This document shows, in pieces, positions 1-8,644 of a stretch of DNA of 64,000 nt. How positions within the stretch are numbered: the stretch's first letter is position 1; every line of letters starts with the position of its first letter. Position numbers and translations under genes: made by a program. Source of the stretch: Acidobacteriota bacterium (GTDB taxonomy: Bacteria; Acidobacteriota; Vicinamibacteria; Vicinamibacterales; SCN-69-37); NCBI GenBank assembly GCA_947467605.1, contig CANIII010000003.1, positions 1 to 64,000 of the forward strand, given 5' to 3'. The notes below the pieces were generated by a model. That model was not told the origin of the DNA. It saw nothing but the letters and a program-made list of their open reading frames with translations, and made no database searches.

Positions 1-22
1 CCGAATCACTCGAGAAACCTGT

Positions 23-1186
23 CTACCAGGGAATCATGACCACGTTGGAACGATGATCCAGCGTCGACATCGCGGGCCACAGTCGCGCCGGCGTGCTCAC
101 GGCCACGCCGAAGATGACGCCCGGATATACCTTAAACGACGTGAATGGCTCACGACCAAGGAACCCTTCCGGGAAGTAGTAGTCATCCATCTCGCCCTTG
201 CAGGTCTGCCCGGGACGTGTGTAGTGGCCGGCGCCGCCATACCACTTGCCGTCCACCTTGATGAAGTTCCACTGCTGCCCGTAGATCGGCACGCTCGGGT
301 CGCCAAAGAAGTCCGTGTTCGGCCAGAACTCACCATCGCTGTCGATGCACAGGACCGACCCCTCGTGCGCCGCGCCCGTAATGACTCGGGTCTGCGGCCA
401 GCTGGCAAAATTCGGCGCGCCGAGCGAAATTGTGGTCTTCGTCAGGTCGATGCCTTCCTTCTTCTCGAAACGTAGCGAATCGCTGAAGGGGCTGGTCTCC
501 CCCGTGCCGGCGTCGGTGGCGCGCACACGCCAGTAGTACGGCGCTTCCGTCAGCGTCACCGTCGGCTGCCAGGATGTCTTGCCGCCCGACTGCTCATTGA
601 CCACGGCCTGCTGCAGGATCGTTGCAAAGGAGCTCGACGCCGACAATTGGAAGGTGTACTGCATCGTCGTCACCGGACCAATGCGTGTGGCGTTGTTGGT
701 CACGAGCGGTGGCGGATCTCCGTAGAACTCGTCGCCGAGCCCCGGCGAAGACAGCACCGGCTTGTCGACGACGACGCGCGGGCCGATCGAGAAACTGCGG
801 GCACTCGAGTACTCGCCATCGGTGCCGGCAACGGTCGCGCGCCAACGCCAGTAGTAGGTCTTCTGCCCCTCAAGCGTCGACAACGTTACCGATGTCTTGC
901 CGCCCGCACCCTCAGCAATGGCGCTCTTGGTAAAGACCTTGGTGGCAAACGCGGCGTCCGAGGCCACTTCGAGCGAATACGTCACGGTCGATGCCGTCAC
1001 GACACTGGCATTGGTAATCGCTACCGTGACGGGCTGTTCGGCGTATTTGTACGTGCTGGCCGTCGACGGCGTGGACGCCTGAGGCGCAATGAAGGTCACA
1101 GAGGGACGGGTGACCGTGGATTCACATGCGGCGGCGGCCACAGCCAGCGCCAGCGCAGGAGCAAACGATTTGAGGTGTAGTTTCAT
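23..1186 (-). CDS. Surface lipoprotein with two FN3-like domains
   Basis: The 387-residue product begins with a basic, hydrophobic leader ending in Ala-Ala-Ala-Cys at residues 18-21, which reads as a lipoprotein signal. Two repeated beta-sandwich regions follow, at roughly residues 28-135 and 140-240. Each ends in a YYWRWRA or YYWRVRA motif typical of fibronectin type III-like domains in bacterial exported proteins. The C-terminal 140 residues are rich in aromatic residues and glycine, and I do not recognise them. The gene lies 16 bp downstream of the barrel gene at 1203-1883 on the same strand, so the two are probably co-transcribed. It is likely anchored in the cell envelope; its binding partner is unknown. 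Confidence 0.7.
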   Translation of the reverse strand: MKLHLKSFAPALALAVAAAACESTVTRPSVTFIAPQASTPSTASTYKYAEQPVTVAITNASVVTASTVTYSLEVASDAAFATKVFTKSAIAEGAGGKTSVTLSTLEGQKTYYWRWRATVAGTDGEYSSARSFSIGPRVVVDKPVLSSPGLGDEFYGDPPPLVTNNATRIGPVTTMQYTFQLSASSSFATILQQAVVNEQSGGKTSWQPTVTLTEAPYYWRVRATDAGTGETSPFSDSLRFEKKEGIDLTKTTISLGAPNFASWPQTRVITGAAHEGSVLCIDSDGEFWPNTDFFGDPSVPIYGQQWNFIKVDGKWYGGAGHYTRPGQTCKGEMDDYYFPEGFLGREPFTSFKVYPGVIFGVAVSTPARLWPAMSTLDHRSNVVMIPW

Positions 1187-1202
1187 GATGCGTGTGCCTC
1201 TC

Positions 1203-1883
1203 TTAGAAACGCAGGCCGAGGCCGACGTGCGCCCGCGTCAGGCTCGTGTTCTGGGAATCGGTCTTGATGCTGAGCAGTCGGAGGCTGGCATCCACGTAAA
1301 ACATGCCGCGCGCATAGAGCAGACCGACGCCGCCGCCATACGCCGTCCGGACCTCCTTGTTCACGAGGTCGCCGCCAAGCGTCACGCCATACGTCGCAAG
1401 CGAATCGGTCACATCCGTGCCGTTCACAGAGAACCGCGGCTTGTATTCCACGCTGGCGCGGCCCACTTCGCCGAGCACATACGGATGAATCCCGATCGGG
1501 GTATCGAAGACATACCGGAGGCCGCCCATGCCGAAGTACACCGGCGCGATGATGGTGGACGACGCCGGCTTGCCGGTCGAGTTCTGGAGCAGTGTCGCGA
1601 GCGTCGCCGTCAGGTCCGTGCGGCGACGCGTAATGCCGTCCTTCGCCCAGCCGGCCTCCGCGATCACATCAAGCCCGTGGAACACGCGGATGCCGACTTC
1701 GCCACCTGCGACGGTGTTCACGTTCTGCACGGCCCCGACGCCGACAAAGCCGCCCAGATACCCGATATTCACCGATGGAGCATTCGCGCTCGGAGCCGGA
1801 GCCCCCGCCGTCTGCGCCATGGCCGGCACCGCCACTGCCAAGAGCGCTGTCGCCATGCCAACCGCGCAAATCACTCGCTTCAT
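1203..1883 (-). CDS. Small outer-membrane beta-barrel protein
   Basis: The 226-residue protein has a clear Sec signal peptide (residues 1-23, ending PAMAQ). Its body alternates short hydrophobic strands with Gly and aromatic residues, and it ends in a terminal Phe (GLGLRF), which is the usual signature of an outer-membrane barrel. A GGAGGGG ribosome binding site lies 5 nt before the ATG. It is the first gene of a probable two-gene unit with the lipoprotein at 23-1186. No specific transport or adhesion role can be read from the sequence. Confidence 0.72.
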   Translation of the reverse strand: MKRVICAVGMATALLAVAVPAMAQTAGAPAPSANAPSVNIGYLGGFVGVGAVQNVNTVAGGEVGIRVFHGLDVIAEAGWAKDGITRRRTDLTATLATLLQNSTGKPASSTIIAPVYFGMGGLRYVFDTPIGIHPYVLGEVGRASVEYKPRFSVNGTDVTDSLATYGVTLGGDLVNKEVRTAYGGGVGLLYARGMFYVDASLRLLSIKTDSQNTSLTRAHVGLGLRF

Positions 1884-1923
1884 TCAACCCCTCCAAGAGA
1901 AATATCTACCGTCAACGTGAACT

Positions 1924-2883
1924 TCAAGACTTATCGGACCCAAGCGTTCGTCGGATTACATAGACCGGCTTGCTCTGCGATTCGTGATATGTCCGGACCT
2001 GCATTTCTGCAAGCAGACCGAACGTTACGAATTGAAGGCCGGTGATGATCAGCGACACCCCCAACAACAACAGGGGCTTCTGACTGAGCGACGTGTCGCC
2101 AAACAGGCGCCCATACGTCAGCCAACCACTGATCGCAAAGCCGAGTCCCAAACTGATCAACCCAGCCAGACCGAAGATATGCAGCGGCCGGGTTGAATAG
2201 CTGAGCAGAAACTTCACCGTCATCAAGTCGAGCATCACGCGCACGGTCCGCGAGATGCCGTATTTGGTCGTGCCATGGATTCGGGCACGGTGATTGACGA
2301 CGTGTTCCTCGATTTTGACGCCCATTTCGCTCGCAAGGGCGGGAAGAAAACGATGCATTTCGCCGTAGAGCCGCAACGGCTTCACGACTTCGGCGCGAAA
2401 GACCTTCAGCGAGCACCCGTAGTCGTGCAGCTTTACGCCAGTGGACCACGAGATCAGCTTGTTGGCCAGGATCGAGGGCAGGCGCCGATTGATGAACGTG
2501 TCTTTACGATCTTTCCGCCATCCACAGACGATGTCGCAGCCGCCCTTTTCGAGCCGCTCGACCATCGCCGGGATGTCGCGCGGATCGTTCTGGAGGTCGC
2601 CGTCCGACGTCACGATCAGTGCCCCACGCGCCGCCGCGAAGCCGGCGGCAAACGCCGCCGTCTGCCCGAAGTTGCGGCGGAACTGGATGACCGTCACCCG
2701 CGGATCAGCCGCATGGATCTTGGCCAGAATGTCGAACGACTGATCGGTACTGCCGTCATCAACGACGATCAGCTCCCACGGCCGGCCCCACGCATCCAGC
2801 GTGCTCGACACCTCAGCGTAGAGTGCCTCGACGTTCAAGGCTTCATTGCGGATCGGAACGACGACAGTGAGATCAGGAATCAC
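1924..2883 (-). CDS. Family 2 glycosyltransferase, polyprenyl-phosphate type
   Basis: I place the start at the GTG at 2883, which overlaps the TGA of the upstream gene (GTGA). This gives 319 residues starting right before the GT-A fold: VVVPIRNE (nucleotide binding), VVDDGSTD, and SDGDLQNDP as the metal-binding DxD-type motif. Two membrane helices follow at about residues 225-300. This layout matches DPM1/GtrB/ArnC-like enzymes that charge a lipid carrier with a sugar at the cytoplasmic face. Translational coupling to the VTT-domain protein suggests joint work at the membrane. The sugar cannot be deduced. Confidence 0.85.
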   Translation of the reverse strand: MIPDLTVVVPIRNEALNVEALYAEVSSTLDAWGRPWELIVVDDGSTDQSFDILAKIHAADPRVTVIQFRRNFGQTAAFAAGFAAARGALIVTSDGDLQNDPRDIPAMVERLEKGGCDIVCGWRKDRKDTFINRRLPSILANKLISWSTGVKLHDYGCSLKVFRAEVVKPLRLYGEMHRFLPALASEMGVKIEEHVVNHRARIHGTTKYGISRTVRVMLDLMTVKFLLSYSTRPLHIFGLAGLISLGLGFAISGWLTYGRLFGDTSLSQKPLLLLGVSLIITGLQFVTFGLLAEMQVRTYHESQSKPVYVIRRTLGSDKS

Positions 2884-3503
2884 GCGGCTGGTCTTGTATT
2901 GTAACCGGGGCGCAGGCGCTTCCAGAGCACGAAGGCCGCCGTGGCCCCCACAAGGACGATGGCCGCCCACATCGAGACTCTGGCGATGTTGTGATTGATG
3001 TAGGCAATCGCCTGCTCGCCGTAGACGCGAGCCAACCAGGCTTCCACGACATATCGAAAGCCGCGGCTCGCAAAGACCACGAGCGTGAAGGTGACCGTCG
3101 AGACACCGGTCGCTCCCGCCAACACGACGAAGGGCTTGAACGGCACCGGCGGTGGACAGAGACTGCCCAGCACGACCGTGAACAACCCAAATCGCTTGAA
3201 CAGCGCGAACAGGCGATCCTTCGTCGCTGGTGCGACCCACTTCGACAGCACGGCGTCCCCGCCCTTGCGCGCGACGTAGAAGAGCGCGAGGCAGCCGATT
3301 GTGGAGCCCACCGTCGCCATCGCGCCGTAGTAGAACCACCAGGTCGGATGCGCCACCGTCAGCACCACGATCAGGGCATCTGACACTTCGGGAAACGTGA
3401 GGAAGGACGAATCGAGGAACGCAATCAGCGCGACGCCCGGGCCACCCAGTGTCTGAGCGACGGGCAGAATCGTACTGGCGAGCCAATGGAGGAAGCGCTG
3501 CAA
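2880..3503 (-). CDS. VTT/DedA-like (YqaA-type) membrane protein
   Basis: This 207-residue polytopic protein contains a VTT (SNARE-associated Golgi) type core. It has hydrophobic segments with the acidic motif FLTFPEVSDAL and the GSTIGCLALFYVARKGG segment seen in YqaA/DedA-family proteins. That family is linked to lipid-carrier or phospholipid scrambling and membrane homeostasis. The gene overlaps the downstream glycosyltransferase by 4 bp, which is compatible with a role in handling the lipid-linked product of that enzyme. The direct substrate is inferred only from family knowledge. Confidence 0.75.
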   Translation of the reverse strand: MQRFLHWLASTILPVAQTLGGPGVALIAFLDSSFLTFPEVSDALIVVLTVAHPTWWFYYGAMATVGSTIGCLALFYVARKGGDAVLSKWVAPATKDRLFALFKRFGLFTVVLGSLCPPPVPFKPFVVLAGATGVSTVTFTLVVFASRGFRYVVEAWLARVYGEQAIAYINHNIARVSMWAAIVLVGATAAFVLWKRLRPGYNTRPAA

Positions 3504-3562
3504 CGCTCGATTATACCGTTCGCGCCGCCGGCATTACGGCCCGCGGCGCGAGCGGCGTCGAT

Positions 3563-4279
3563 CTAGAAACGGATGAGGAAACCGACCCGCAGGCTCGTGC
3601 CGCCGAGGTCGACCTTCGAGTCGAGGAAGTCGTTCTTGTTCAACGTCCCCTGGCCCGTCTGGTAGCGGCCTTCCATCGTAAGCGCATACACATCCCCGTG
3701 GATCGGCGCGCGGAACCCCGCCAGCGCCACCGCGCCGGTCGACGTGCCGGACGCGACGTAGCGCGCGCGATACACGTTGTTGTTGTCATTGAAGTCGATG
3801 AAATCGCCAATCTCGCTGTACTGCCACGACGTCACATTCACGCCACCGCCAATGTACGGCTGGAACTGTCCGGGCCGACCAAACGGCATCAGCCGAATGA
3901 CGGCCGCCGCCGGGATGGTTCGGAGCTTGAATGCTGACTGGATCTCCGAGCGATCCTTGTTGATGTAGTCGCGATAGGAAACCGGCACACTGCGCTGGTA
4001 GAACGCACCACCGACCGCAAACTCGATGCGATCCGTGAAGGCGAAATTCCATTCGCCCGACACTTCACCACCAGTGAAGTCCTTTACCTCAAACCGGTAG
4101 ACCGGCAAATTCGCCAGCCACACGTCGTTGACGATGCGAGACTCTTCGCCGCGTGGGAGAAAACCGCCGAGACTCAGGTTGATCGATTGAACCACCTGCG
4201 CCTGTGCGCGTGCCGGCGTGGCCAGCAGACCTGCGGCCAACACCATTCCTACACCGAGTATTTTCATCGTGCGACGCAT
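3563..4279 (-). CDS. Outer-membrane beta-barrel protein
   Basis: The open frame extends upstream to 4348, but I choose the ATG at 4279. It has an AAGGAG ribosome binding site 8 nt upstream and is followed directly by a signal peptide (cleavage around ARAQAQ). The mature part has alternating strands and ends in RVGFLIRF, with the terminal Phe typical of porin-like barrels. It resembles generic OmpA/OmpW-sized barrels, but no family was firmly recognised. It lies between the VTT-domain gene and the IMPase-family gene on the same strand, with a 59-bp gap downstream. Confidence 0.72.
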   Translation of the reverse strand: MRRTMKILGVGMVLAAGLLATPARAQAQVVQSINLSLGGFLPRGEESRIVNDVWLANLPVYRFEVKDFTGGEVSGEWNFAFTDRIEFAVGGAFYQRSVPVSYRDYINKDRSEIQSAFKLRTIPAAAVIRLMPFGRPGQFQPYIGGGVNVTSWQYSEIGDFIDFNDNNNVYRARYVASGTSTGAVALAGFRAPIHGDVYALTMEGRYQTGQGTLNKNDFLDSKVDLGGTSLRVGFLIRF

Positions 4280-4352
4280 CGGAACACTCCTTCGCGCGGC
4301 AATCGAACACCGCGCCCCCGCTCTCACTGTGAGCAGGAATGATGCCAACCGT

Positions 4353-5153
4353 TTAGGCGCCCCGGCGGCGTACCGTGTCCAGAGTCGAGAGCATGGCGCC
4401 GTGCAAGTGTCCGTTCGAGGCCACGATATGTCCCGCGTGGGGGCTGAAGGGCTCCCCCGCTGTGCCGGTCACTCTGCCGCCCGCTTCTTCCACGATCAGC
4501 GCGCCGGCCGCCACGTCCCACGCCTTGAGGGTCTCTTCGTAGAACCCGTCAAACCGCCCGGATGCCACGTAGCAGAGATCGAGCGCCGCCGAGCCGAGCC
4601 GACGCACCGCCTGCGAGAGCCGCATGAACTCCGCGAACCCGGCGATCAGATGGCCGGGCTTTTCCCGCACGGAGTACGGAAAACCGGTGCAGAGCAAGGC
4701 ATCGCCCATCTCGCCACACGCGGTCACATGGATCGGTTCGCCGTTGAGTCGCGCGCCCTGGCCCCGCTCGGCCGTGAAGAGTTCATCAGCCATCGGGTCG
4801 TAGATGACACCGAGATCCACCCGGCCGTCGATTTCCAGTGCGATCGAGACGCAGAAGAGCGCCAGCCCATGAGCGTAGTTCGTCGTGCCGTCGATCGGAT
4901 CGATGATCCAGCGATGGACCTGAGATCGCGACGCATTGTCCGAAGCCGAGCCTTCTTCGCCGAGGACGTCATGGTCCGGGAAACGTTCGGCGATCAGCGC
5001 CCGGAATTCCCGCTCAACACGCAGGTCGATCTCGGTGACGAGGTCGATGGCGCCTTTTTTCTGGATGTCGATGGGGGAACGAAAATACTGGCGCTGCACT
5101 CGTCCGGCGGCGAGCGCGGCCTCGACGGCTGTGGCGAGGAACAGCGGGTTCAA
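4353..5153 (-). CDS. suhB: Inositol monophosphatase family phosphatase
   Basis: The 266-residue protein carries the full Mg-dependent IMPase signature. It has GEEGS (metal ligand Glu) near residue 66, WIIDPIDGTTNYAHG at 82-96, and the C-terminal WDVAAGALIVEEAGG motif. Length matches the family. It hydrolyses a sugar or inositol monophosphate, and some members (SuhB) also bind RNA polymerase. Its start overlaps the stop of the upstream ATPase gene by 4 bp, so the two are translationally coupled. The symbol reflects the family; the true substrate may instead be fructose-1,6-bisphosphate or PAP. Confidence 0.85.
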   Translation of the reverse strand: MNPLFLATAVEAALAAGRVQRQYFRSPIDIQKKGAIDLVTEIDLRVEREFRALIAERFPDHDVLGEEGSASDNASRSQVHRWIIDPIDGTTNYAHGLALFCVSIALEIDGRVDLGVIYDPMADELFTAERGQGARLNGEPIHVTACGEMGDALLCTGFPYSVREKPGHLIAGFAEFMRLSQAVRRLGSAALDLCYVASGRFDGFYEETLKAWDVAAGALIVEEAGGRVTGTAGEPFSPHAGHIVASNGHLHGAMLSTLDTVRRRGA

Positions 5154-5584
5154 GCCAGTTTCTTGACGAGGCGCACGGACATGCCGCCCTCTGGGCGTCG
5201 CCCAATCTGGACGTCGTCCATGAAGCTCTTCATAAAGAAGATGCCGCGGCCGCTGGATTTGAGGACGTTCTCTGGGGCCAGCGGGTCGGCAATTTCCTCG
5301 ACCTCGAATCCGGCGCCCTCATCGAGGACTTCAATGGCGAACTGCGTGGGCGACTGGCGCGGCGACAGGGTGAACTGCACCACGACCTGCTTGGTCGCGT
5401 CTTCCTTGTTGCCGTGCTTGATGGCGTTGATGACCGACTCGCGTACGGCCACGCTCACCCAATGGGCACTATCCTCGTCGAGCCCAGCCAGCTCAGACAA
5501 TCGGTCGCTCACCAGTTCGATGACGTCGAGCAGGTCATACGAACTTTGGAGCGCGAGACGAATTACATGGCCCATGTCGGTCAT
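5150..5584 (-). CDS. Anti-sigma/RsbW-like ATP-binding protein
   Basis: This 144-residue single-domain protein has a GHKL (HATPase_c_2) fold. The N box reads ESVINAIKHGN, the G1 box DEGAGF, and the G2 box SSGRGIFFMKSFMD. There is no histidine phospho-acceptor or sensor domain, so it matches the serine kinase/anti-sigma factor group (RsbW, SpoIIAB) rather than a histidine kinase. No anti-anti-sigma or sigma gene is adjacent. It is coupled by a 4-bp overlap to the downstream phosphatase and diverges from aroA, with 40 bp between them. Confidence 0.82.
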   Translation of the reverse strand: MTDMGHVIRLALQSSYDLLDVIELVSDRLSELAGLDEDSAHWVSVAVRESVINAIKHGNKEDATKQVVVQFTLSPRQSPTQFAIEVLDEGAGFEVEEIADPLAPENVLKSSGRGIFFMKSFMDDVQIGRRPEGGMSVRLVKKLA

Positions 5585-5624
5585 GAATAGCGAAGAATCG
5601 CTAACATACTAATCCGTCTCGACC

Positions 5625-6917
5625 GTGGCCGCTAATCAACTCGTGATTTCTCCCGTCTCCCGCTTCGGCGGCCAACTGGCCGTCCCAGGTGATAAGTCCA
5701 TTTCTCATCGTTACGTGCTCTTCGGTGCGCTCGCGGAAGGCACGACGTCCATCGTCGGCCTCGCCCCGGGCGCCGACGTGGCGAGTAGCGTCGCGTGCAT
5801 GCACGCGATGGGGGCCACGATTCATCGGACGGGCCCCGGTGCGCTGGAAATTCGCGGGCGCGGCCGACACCGGCTCGCCCCCGCTGATGGCGACCTGGAC
5901 TGCGGCAATTCCGGCACGACGCTGCGACTGCTTGCGGGCGTGGTGTCGAGTCATCCGTTCCGGTCGCGGCTCATCGGCGACGCGTCGCTGGGTCGTCGGC
6001 CGATGCGGCGGGTGATCGACCCTCTCTCCAAGATGGGCGCTACGATTGCATCGCGTGACGGTCGCGCGCCACTCGAAATTGACGGCGGCGACCTGTCCGC
6101 GATTGATTGGACGCCGCCGGTCGCCAGCGCGCAGATCAAGAGCGCCATCCTCCTCGCCGGCCTCGCCGCCCACGGCACGACGATCGTGCGCGAGCCACTG
6201 CCGACCCGCGACCACACAGAGCGCGCCTTCGATCTGTTCGGCGTCACGCACGATTCGCGACCCGGCTACTCGGCGGTCACCGGTGGGCAGCGCCTCATTG
6301 CGCCGACCGGTGTCCTCCGCGTCCCGGGTGATCCCTCGTCAGCCGCCATCTGGGCCGCCGTGGCCGCGTCGCACCCGGGCTGGTGGGTCGAGATCACTGG
6401 CGTGTGCCTGAACCCGCTGCGACTTGGCTTCGTGCAGGCGCTGTCGCGCATGGGGGCGGACGTGCGCCTGACGGAGACCGCCAAGGCCGGTGGCGAGACG
6501 ATCGGCACAGTGCGTGTGGGGCACGGTGCACCCAAGGCGGCCACGATCGGGCCAGACATGGTGCCCTCGCTCATCGACGAACTGCCCGTCCTGGCTGCGT
6601 CGGCGGCGCTCGGCGGCGGCCTCACGGTGTCGGGCGCCGAGGAACTGCGCGTGAAGGAAAGCGATCGCATCTCGTCGCTGGCCCTTGGCTTTCGTCAACT
6701 CGGCGTGCACATGATCGAACATCCAGATGGCTTCGAGATTCCCGGCGGGCAGCGTCCGAGGGGTGGCCAGGTGGATGCGCACCTCGACCATCGCCTGGTG
6801 ATGGCCTTCACGGTGCTCGCGTTGTCCGGGACCGGATCGACGCTGATCACCGGCGCGGATGCGGTGGCCGTGTCGTACCCGAACTTCCACGCCGACCTCA
6901 TGCACCTGTGCAAATGA
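5625..6917 (+). CDS. aroA: 3-phosphoshikimate 1-carboxyvinyltransferase (EPSP synthase)
   Basis: The 430-residue protein has the hallmark motifs of EPSP synthase: PGDKSISHR near the N-terminus, CGNSGTTLRLLAG around residue 90, KESDR, and LDHRLVMAF near the C-terminus. It joins shikimate-3-phosphate and phosphoenolpyruvate in the aromatic amino acid pathway in the cytoplasm. The start is a GTG; the first conserved motif follows 21 residues later, so little else would fit. The stop overlaps the aroK start (ATGA), which couples two shikimate-pathway steps. Confidence 0.95.
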   Translation: MAANQLVISPVSRFGGQLAVPGDKSISHRYVLFGALAEGTTSIVGLAPGADVASSVACMHAMGATIHRTGPGALEIRGRGRHRLAPADGDLDCGNSGTTLRLLAGVVSSHPFRSRLIGDASLGRRPMRRVIDPLSKMGATIASRDGRAPLEIDGGDLSAIDWTPPVASAQIKSAILLAGLAAHGTTIVREPLPTRDHTERAFDLFGVTHDSRPGYSAVTGGQRLIAPTGVLRVPGDPSSAAIWAAVAASHPGWWVEITGVCLNPLRLGFVQALSRMGADVRLTETAKAGGETIGTVRVGHGAPKAATIGPDMVPSLIDELPVLAASAALGGGLTVSGAEELRVKESDRISSLALGFRQLGVHMIEHPDGFEIPGGQRPRGGQVDAHLDHRLVMAFTVLALSGTGSTLITGADAVAVSYPNFHADLMHLCK

Positions 6918-7429
6918 GCACCGACAAGATCTATCTGGTCGGCTTCATGGCGTCGGGCAAGTCCACCGTGGGCCGTCAGCTGTCGCACCGCCTGCACTGG
7001 CGCGCGGAAGACATCGACGATCTGATCGAGACGCGTGAGCGCCACACGATTGCCGACATCTTCGCGAAACGCGGCGAGCCGTACTTCCGTTCCGTTGAGC
7101 GCGACACGCTGAAACTGCTGCTGCCGATGCGCCAACTGGTCGTCGCCACCGGCGGCGGCACGTTCGCCAACCCCGAGAACCGCGCCACGATGATGATGGA
7201 CGGCACCGTGGTCTGGATCGATCTGCCGCTTGCGGAATTGATTCCGCGGATTCCGCTCGACGGTCGACGACCACTGGCCGCCGATCGGGCAGCGCTTGAA
7301 CGGTTGTACGCGGCGCGCGTCGACACGTATCGTCTCGCGCATCTGCGCGTGAACGCGTCGCGCGCGTCGCCGGGCGTCGTCGCTGAACGCATCCTCGACG
7401 CCATTTCGCAACTGGGCGATCTACGCTGA
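6914..7429 (+). CDS. aroK: Shikimate kinase
   Basis: I start the gene at the ATG at 6914, overlapping the aroA stop; the open frame continues upstream but only as an aroA shadow. The 171-residue product has the Walker A motif GFMASGKSTVG, the shikimate-binding DIDD and FR segments, the GGG motif in VVATGGGTF, and the lid region around RIPLDGRRP. Length is typical for the family. It phosphorylates shikimate and supplies the substrate of AroA. One nucleotide separates it from the metallophosphoesterase gene. Confidence 0.94.
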   Translation: MSTDKIYLVGFMASGKSTVGRQLSHRLHWRAEDIDDLIETRERHTIADIFAKRGEPYFRSVERDTLKLLLPMRQLVVATGGGTFANPENRATMMMDGTVVWIDLPLAELIPRIPLDGRRPLAADRAALERLYAARVDTYRLAHLRVNASRASPGVVAERILDAISQLGDLR

Positions 7430-7430
7430 C

Positions 7431-8204
7431 ATGCGCTACCTGATCCTGAGCGACGTTCACGGCAATCTGCAGGCACTTGACGCTGTACTGGCCGATGCGC
7501 GCCGGTGCCGATTTGATGAGACGCTGATCCTCGGCGATCTCGTGGGCTACGGCGCCGACCCGCAGGGCGTGATTGAGACCGTACTGGGTCTGCACCCGAT
7601 CGCAAGCGTGCGAGGCAACCACGATCGCGTCGCAGCCGGCATCTCCAGCGCCGCCGACTTTCACGATCAGGCGCGCGCCGCCATCGAGTGGACGCGACGG
7701 AATCTGACCGCATCCGGCCGGCAGGCGCTCGAAGCCATGCCCGAAGGCCCGGTCGATGTCGCGCCAGGGCTGATGATCTGCCATGGCGCCCCGTTTGACG
7801 AAGATCACTACATTTTCGACACGCGCGACGCGTGGCGCGCACTGAGCTTTGATGTGCGTGAGGGTGAACCGCCGACATTGTGCCTGTTCGGTCACACGCA
7901 CGTGCCCGCGGCATTCGGCGCGGCACCGCGCGGCGTCAGCGTGCTCCTGCCCGACCCCGATCCGACCGACGAAGATCACGCGCAGATCCTGCCGTGGGAT
8001 CGCACACGCGGCATGCTCGTGAACTTCGGTGCGGTAGGCCAACCCCGCGACGGCGATCCGCGCGCCGCGTACGGCATCGTGGATATGGACGCCCGTCGAC
8101 TGATTTTCCGGCGCGTGGACTACGACATCAAGACGGCGCAGCAGCGCATCATCGCGGCCGGCTTGCCTGAGCGGATGGCGACGCGGCTGGACCGCGGCGC
8201 GTGA
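7431..8204 (+). CDS. Calcineurin-like metallophosphoesterase
   Basis: The 257-residue protein shows all binuclear metal-site motifs of the family: DVHGN (residues 8-12), GDLVGYG, GNHD and FGHTH. It resembles the group of bacterial phosphodiesterases that includes YfcE-like and Ap4A-type enzymes. Substrate specificity cannot be assigned. It begins one nucleotide after the aroK stop and is probably the third gene of that operon, although nothing ties its function to the shikimate pathway. It converges with the Ccm operon, whose last small gene ends 2 bp beyond its own stop. Confidence 0.86.
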   Translation: MRYLILSDVHGNLQALDAVLADARRCRFDETLILGDLVGYGADPQGVIETVLGLHPIASVRGNHDRVAAGISSAADFHDQARAAIEWTRRNLTASGRQALEAMPEGPVDVAPGLMICHGAPFDEDHYIFDTRDAWRALSFDVREGEPPTLCLFGHTHVPAAFGAAPRGVSVLLPDPDPTDEDHAQILPWDRTRGMLVNFGAVGQPRDGDPRAAYGIVDMDARRLIFRRVDYDIKTAQQRIIAAGLPERMATRLDRGA

Positions 8205-8205
8205 A

Positions 8206-8364
8206 CTACTGCGGCGGTGCAGCCTTGCGCGCCGCGCGTTCCTCGCGGCGTTTCAATTCCATCGCGTAGGCGTCTTTCGCGGCGCGAGAGCCGAGGACCC
8301 AGCCGATCACGATCCCAAGGATCATCACCGAGGGGATAAACAGCAGATGCGCGCTGGAGGGCAT
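8206..8364 (-). CDS. 52-residue single-span membrane protein ending the ccm operon
   Basis: A 52-codon frame starts at the ATG at 8364 and ends at a TAG at 8206-8208. The product has one hydrophobic segment (about residues 6-25) followed by a highly charged Arg/Glu/Lys tail. It lies 7 bp downstream of the CcmD-like gene on the same strand and nothing else fits this gap. The topology resembles a second CcmD-like or other small assembly factor of the heme exporter. I do not recognise a family, so the function is inferred from position only. Confidence 0.55.
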   Translation of the reverse strand: MPSSAHLLFIPSVMILGIVIGWVLGSRAAKDAYAMELKRREERAARKAAPPQ

Positions 8365-8371
8365 GCCCACG

Positions 8372-8629
8372 TTAGCGTTTCACCAGGCGCCGCAACTCGG
8401 CCAGGTCCTGTTCGACCTTGCCCAGTTTGCGCCACAGCGTGAACGCGTAGAACGCGAGCGCAATCCAGGCGAGGCTGTACGCGATGAACACCAGCGGCGC
8501 AGCCGGCAGCGTCTCGCGCGGCGCGCTCTCGTCGAACGCCTTAAACCCGGTCGGCATATTCTGCTGCGCCGCAGCCACGGCGGGCACGGCGAGCAACATG
8601 CAGGACAACACGACTCGTTTGATCATCAC
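8372..8629 (-). CDS. ccmD: CcmD-like heme exporter accessory protein
   Basis: This 85-residue protein has an N-terminal signal-like segment, a second hydrophobic helix (FIAYSLAWIALAFYAF), and then a basic, Leu-rich tail (WRKLGKVEQDLAELRRL). That is the arrangement of the variant CcmD family found outside Proteobacteria. CcmD bridges CcmC and CcmE during release of holo-CcmE. Its place directly after ccmC supports the call. The identity score to E. coli CcmD would be low, so the call rests on topology and gene order. Confidence 0.72.
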   Translation of the reverse strand: MMIKRVVLSCMLLAVPAVAAAQQNMPTGFKAFDESAPRETLPAAPLVFIAYSLAWIALAFYAFTLWRKLGKVEQDLAELRRLVKR

Positions 8630-8644
8630 GACTCTCCTACTTCC

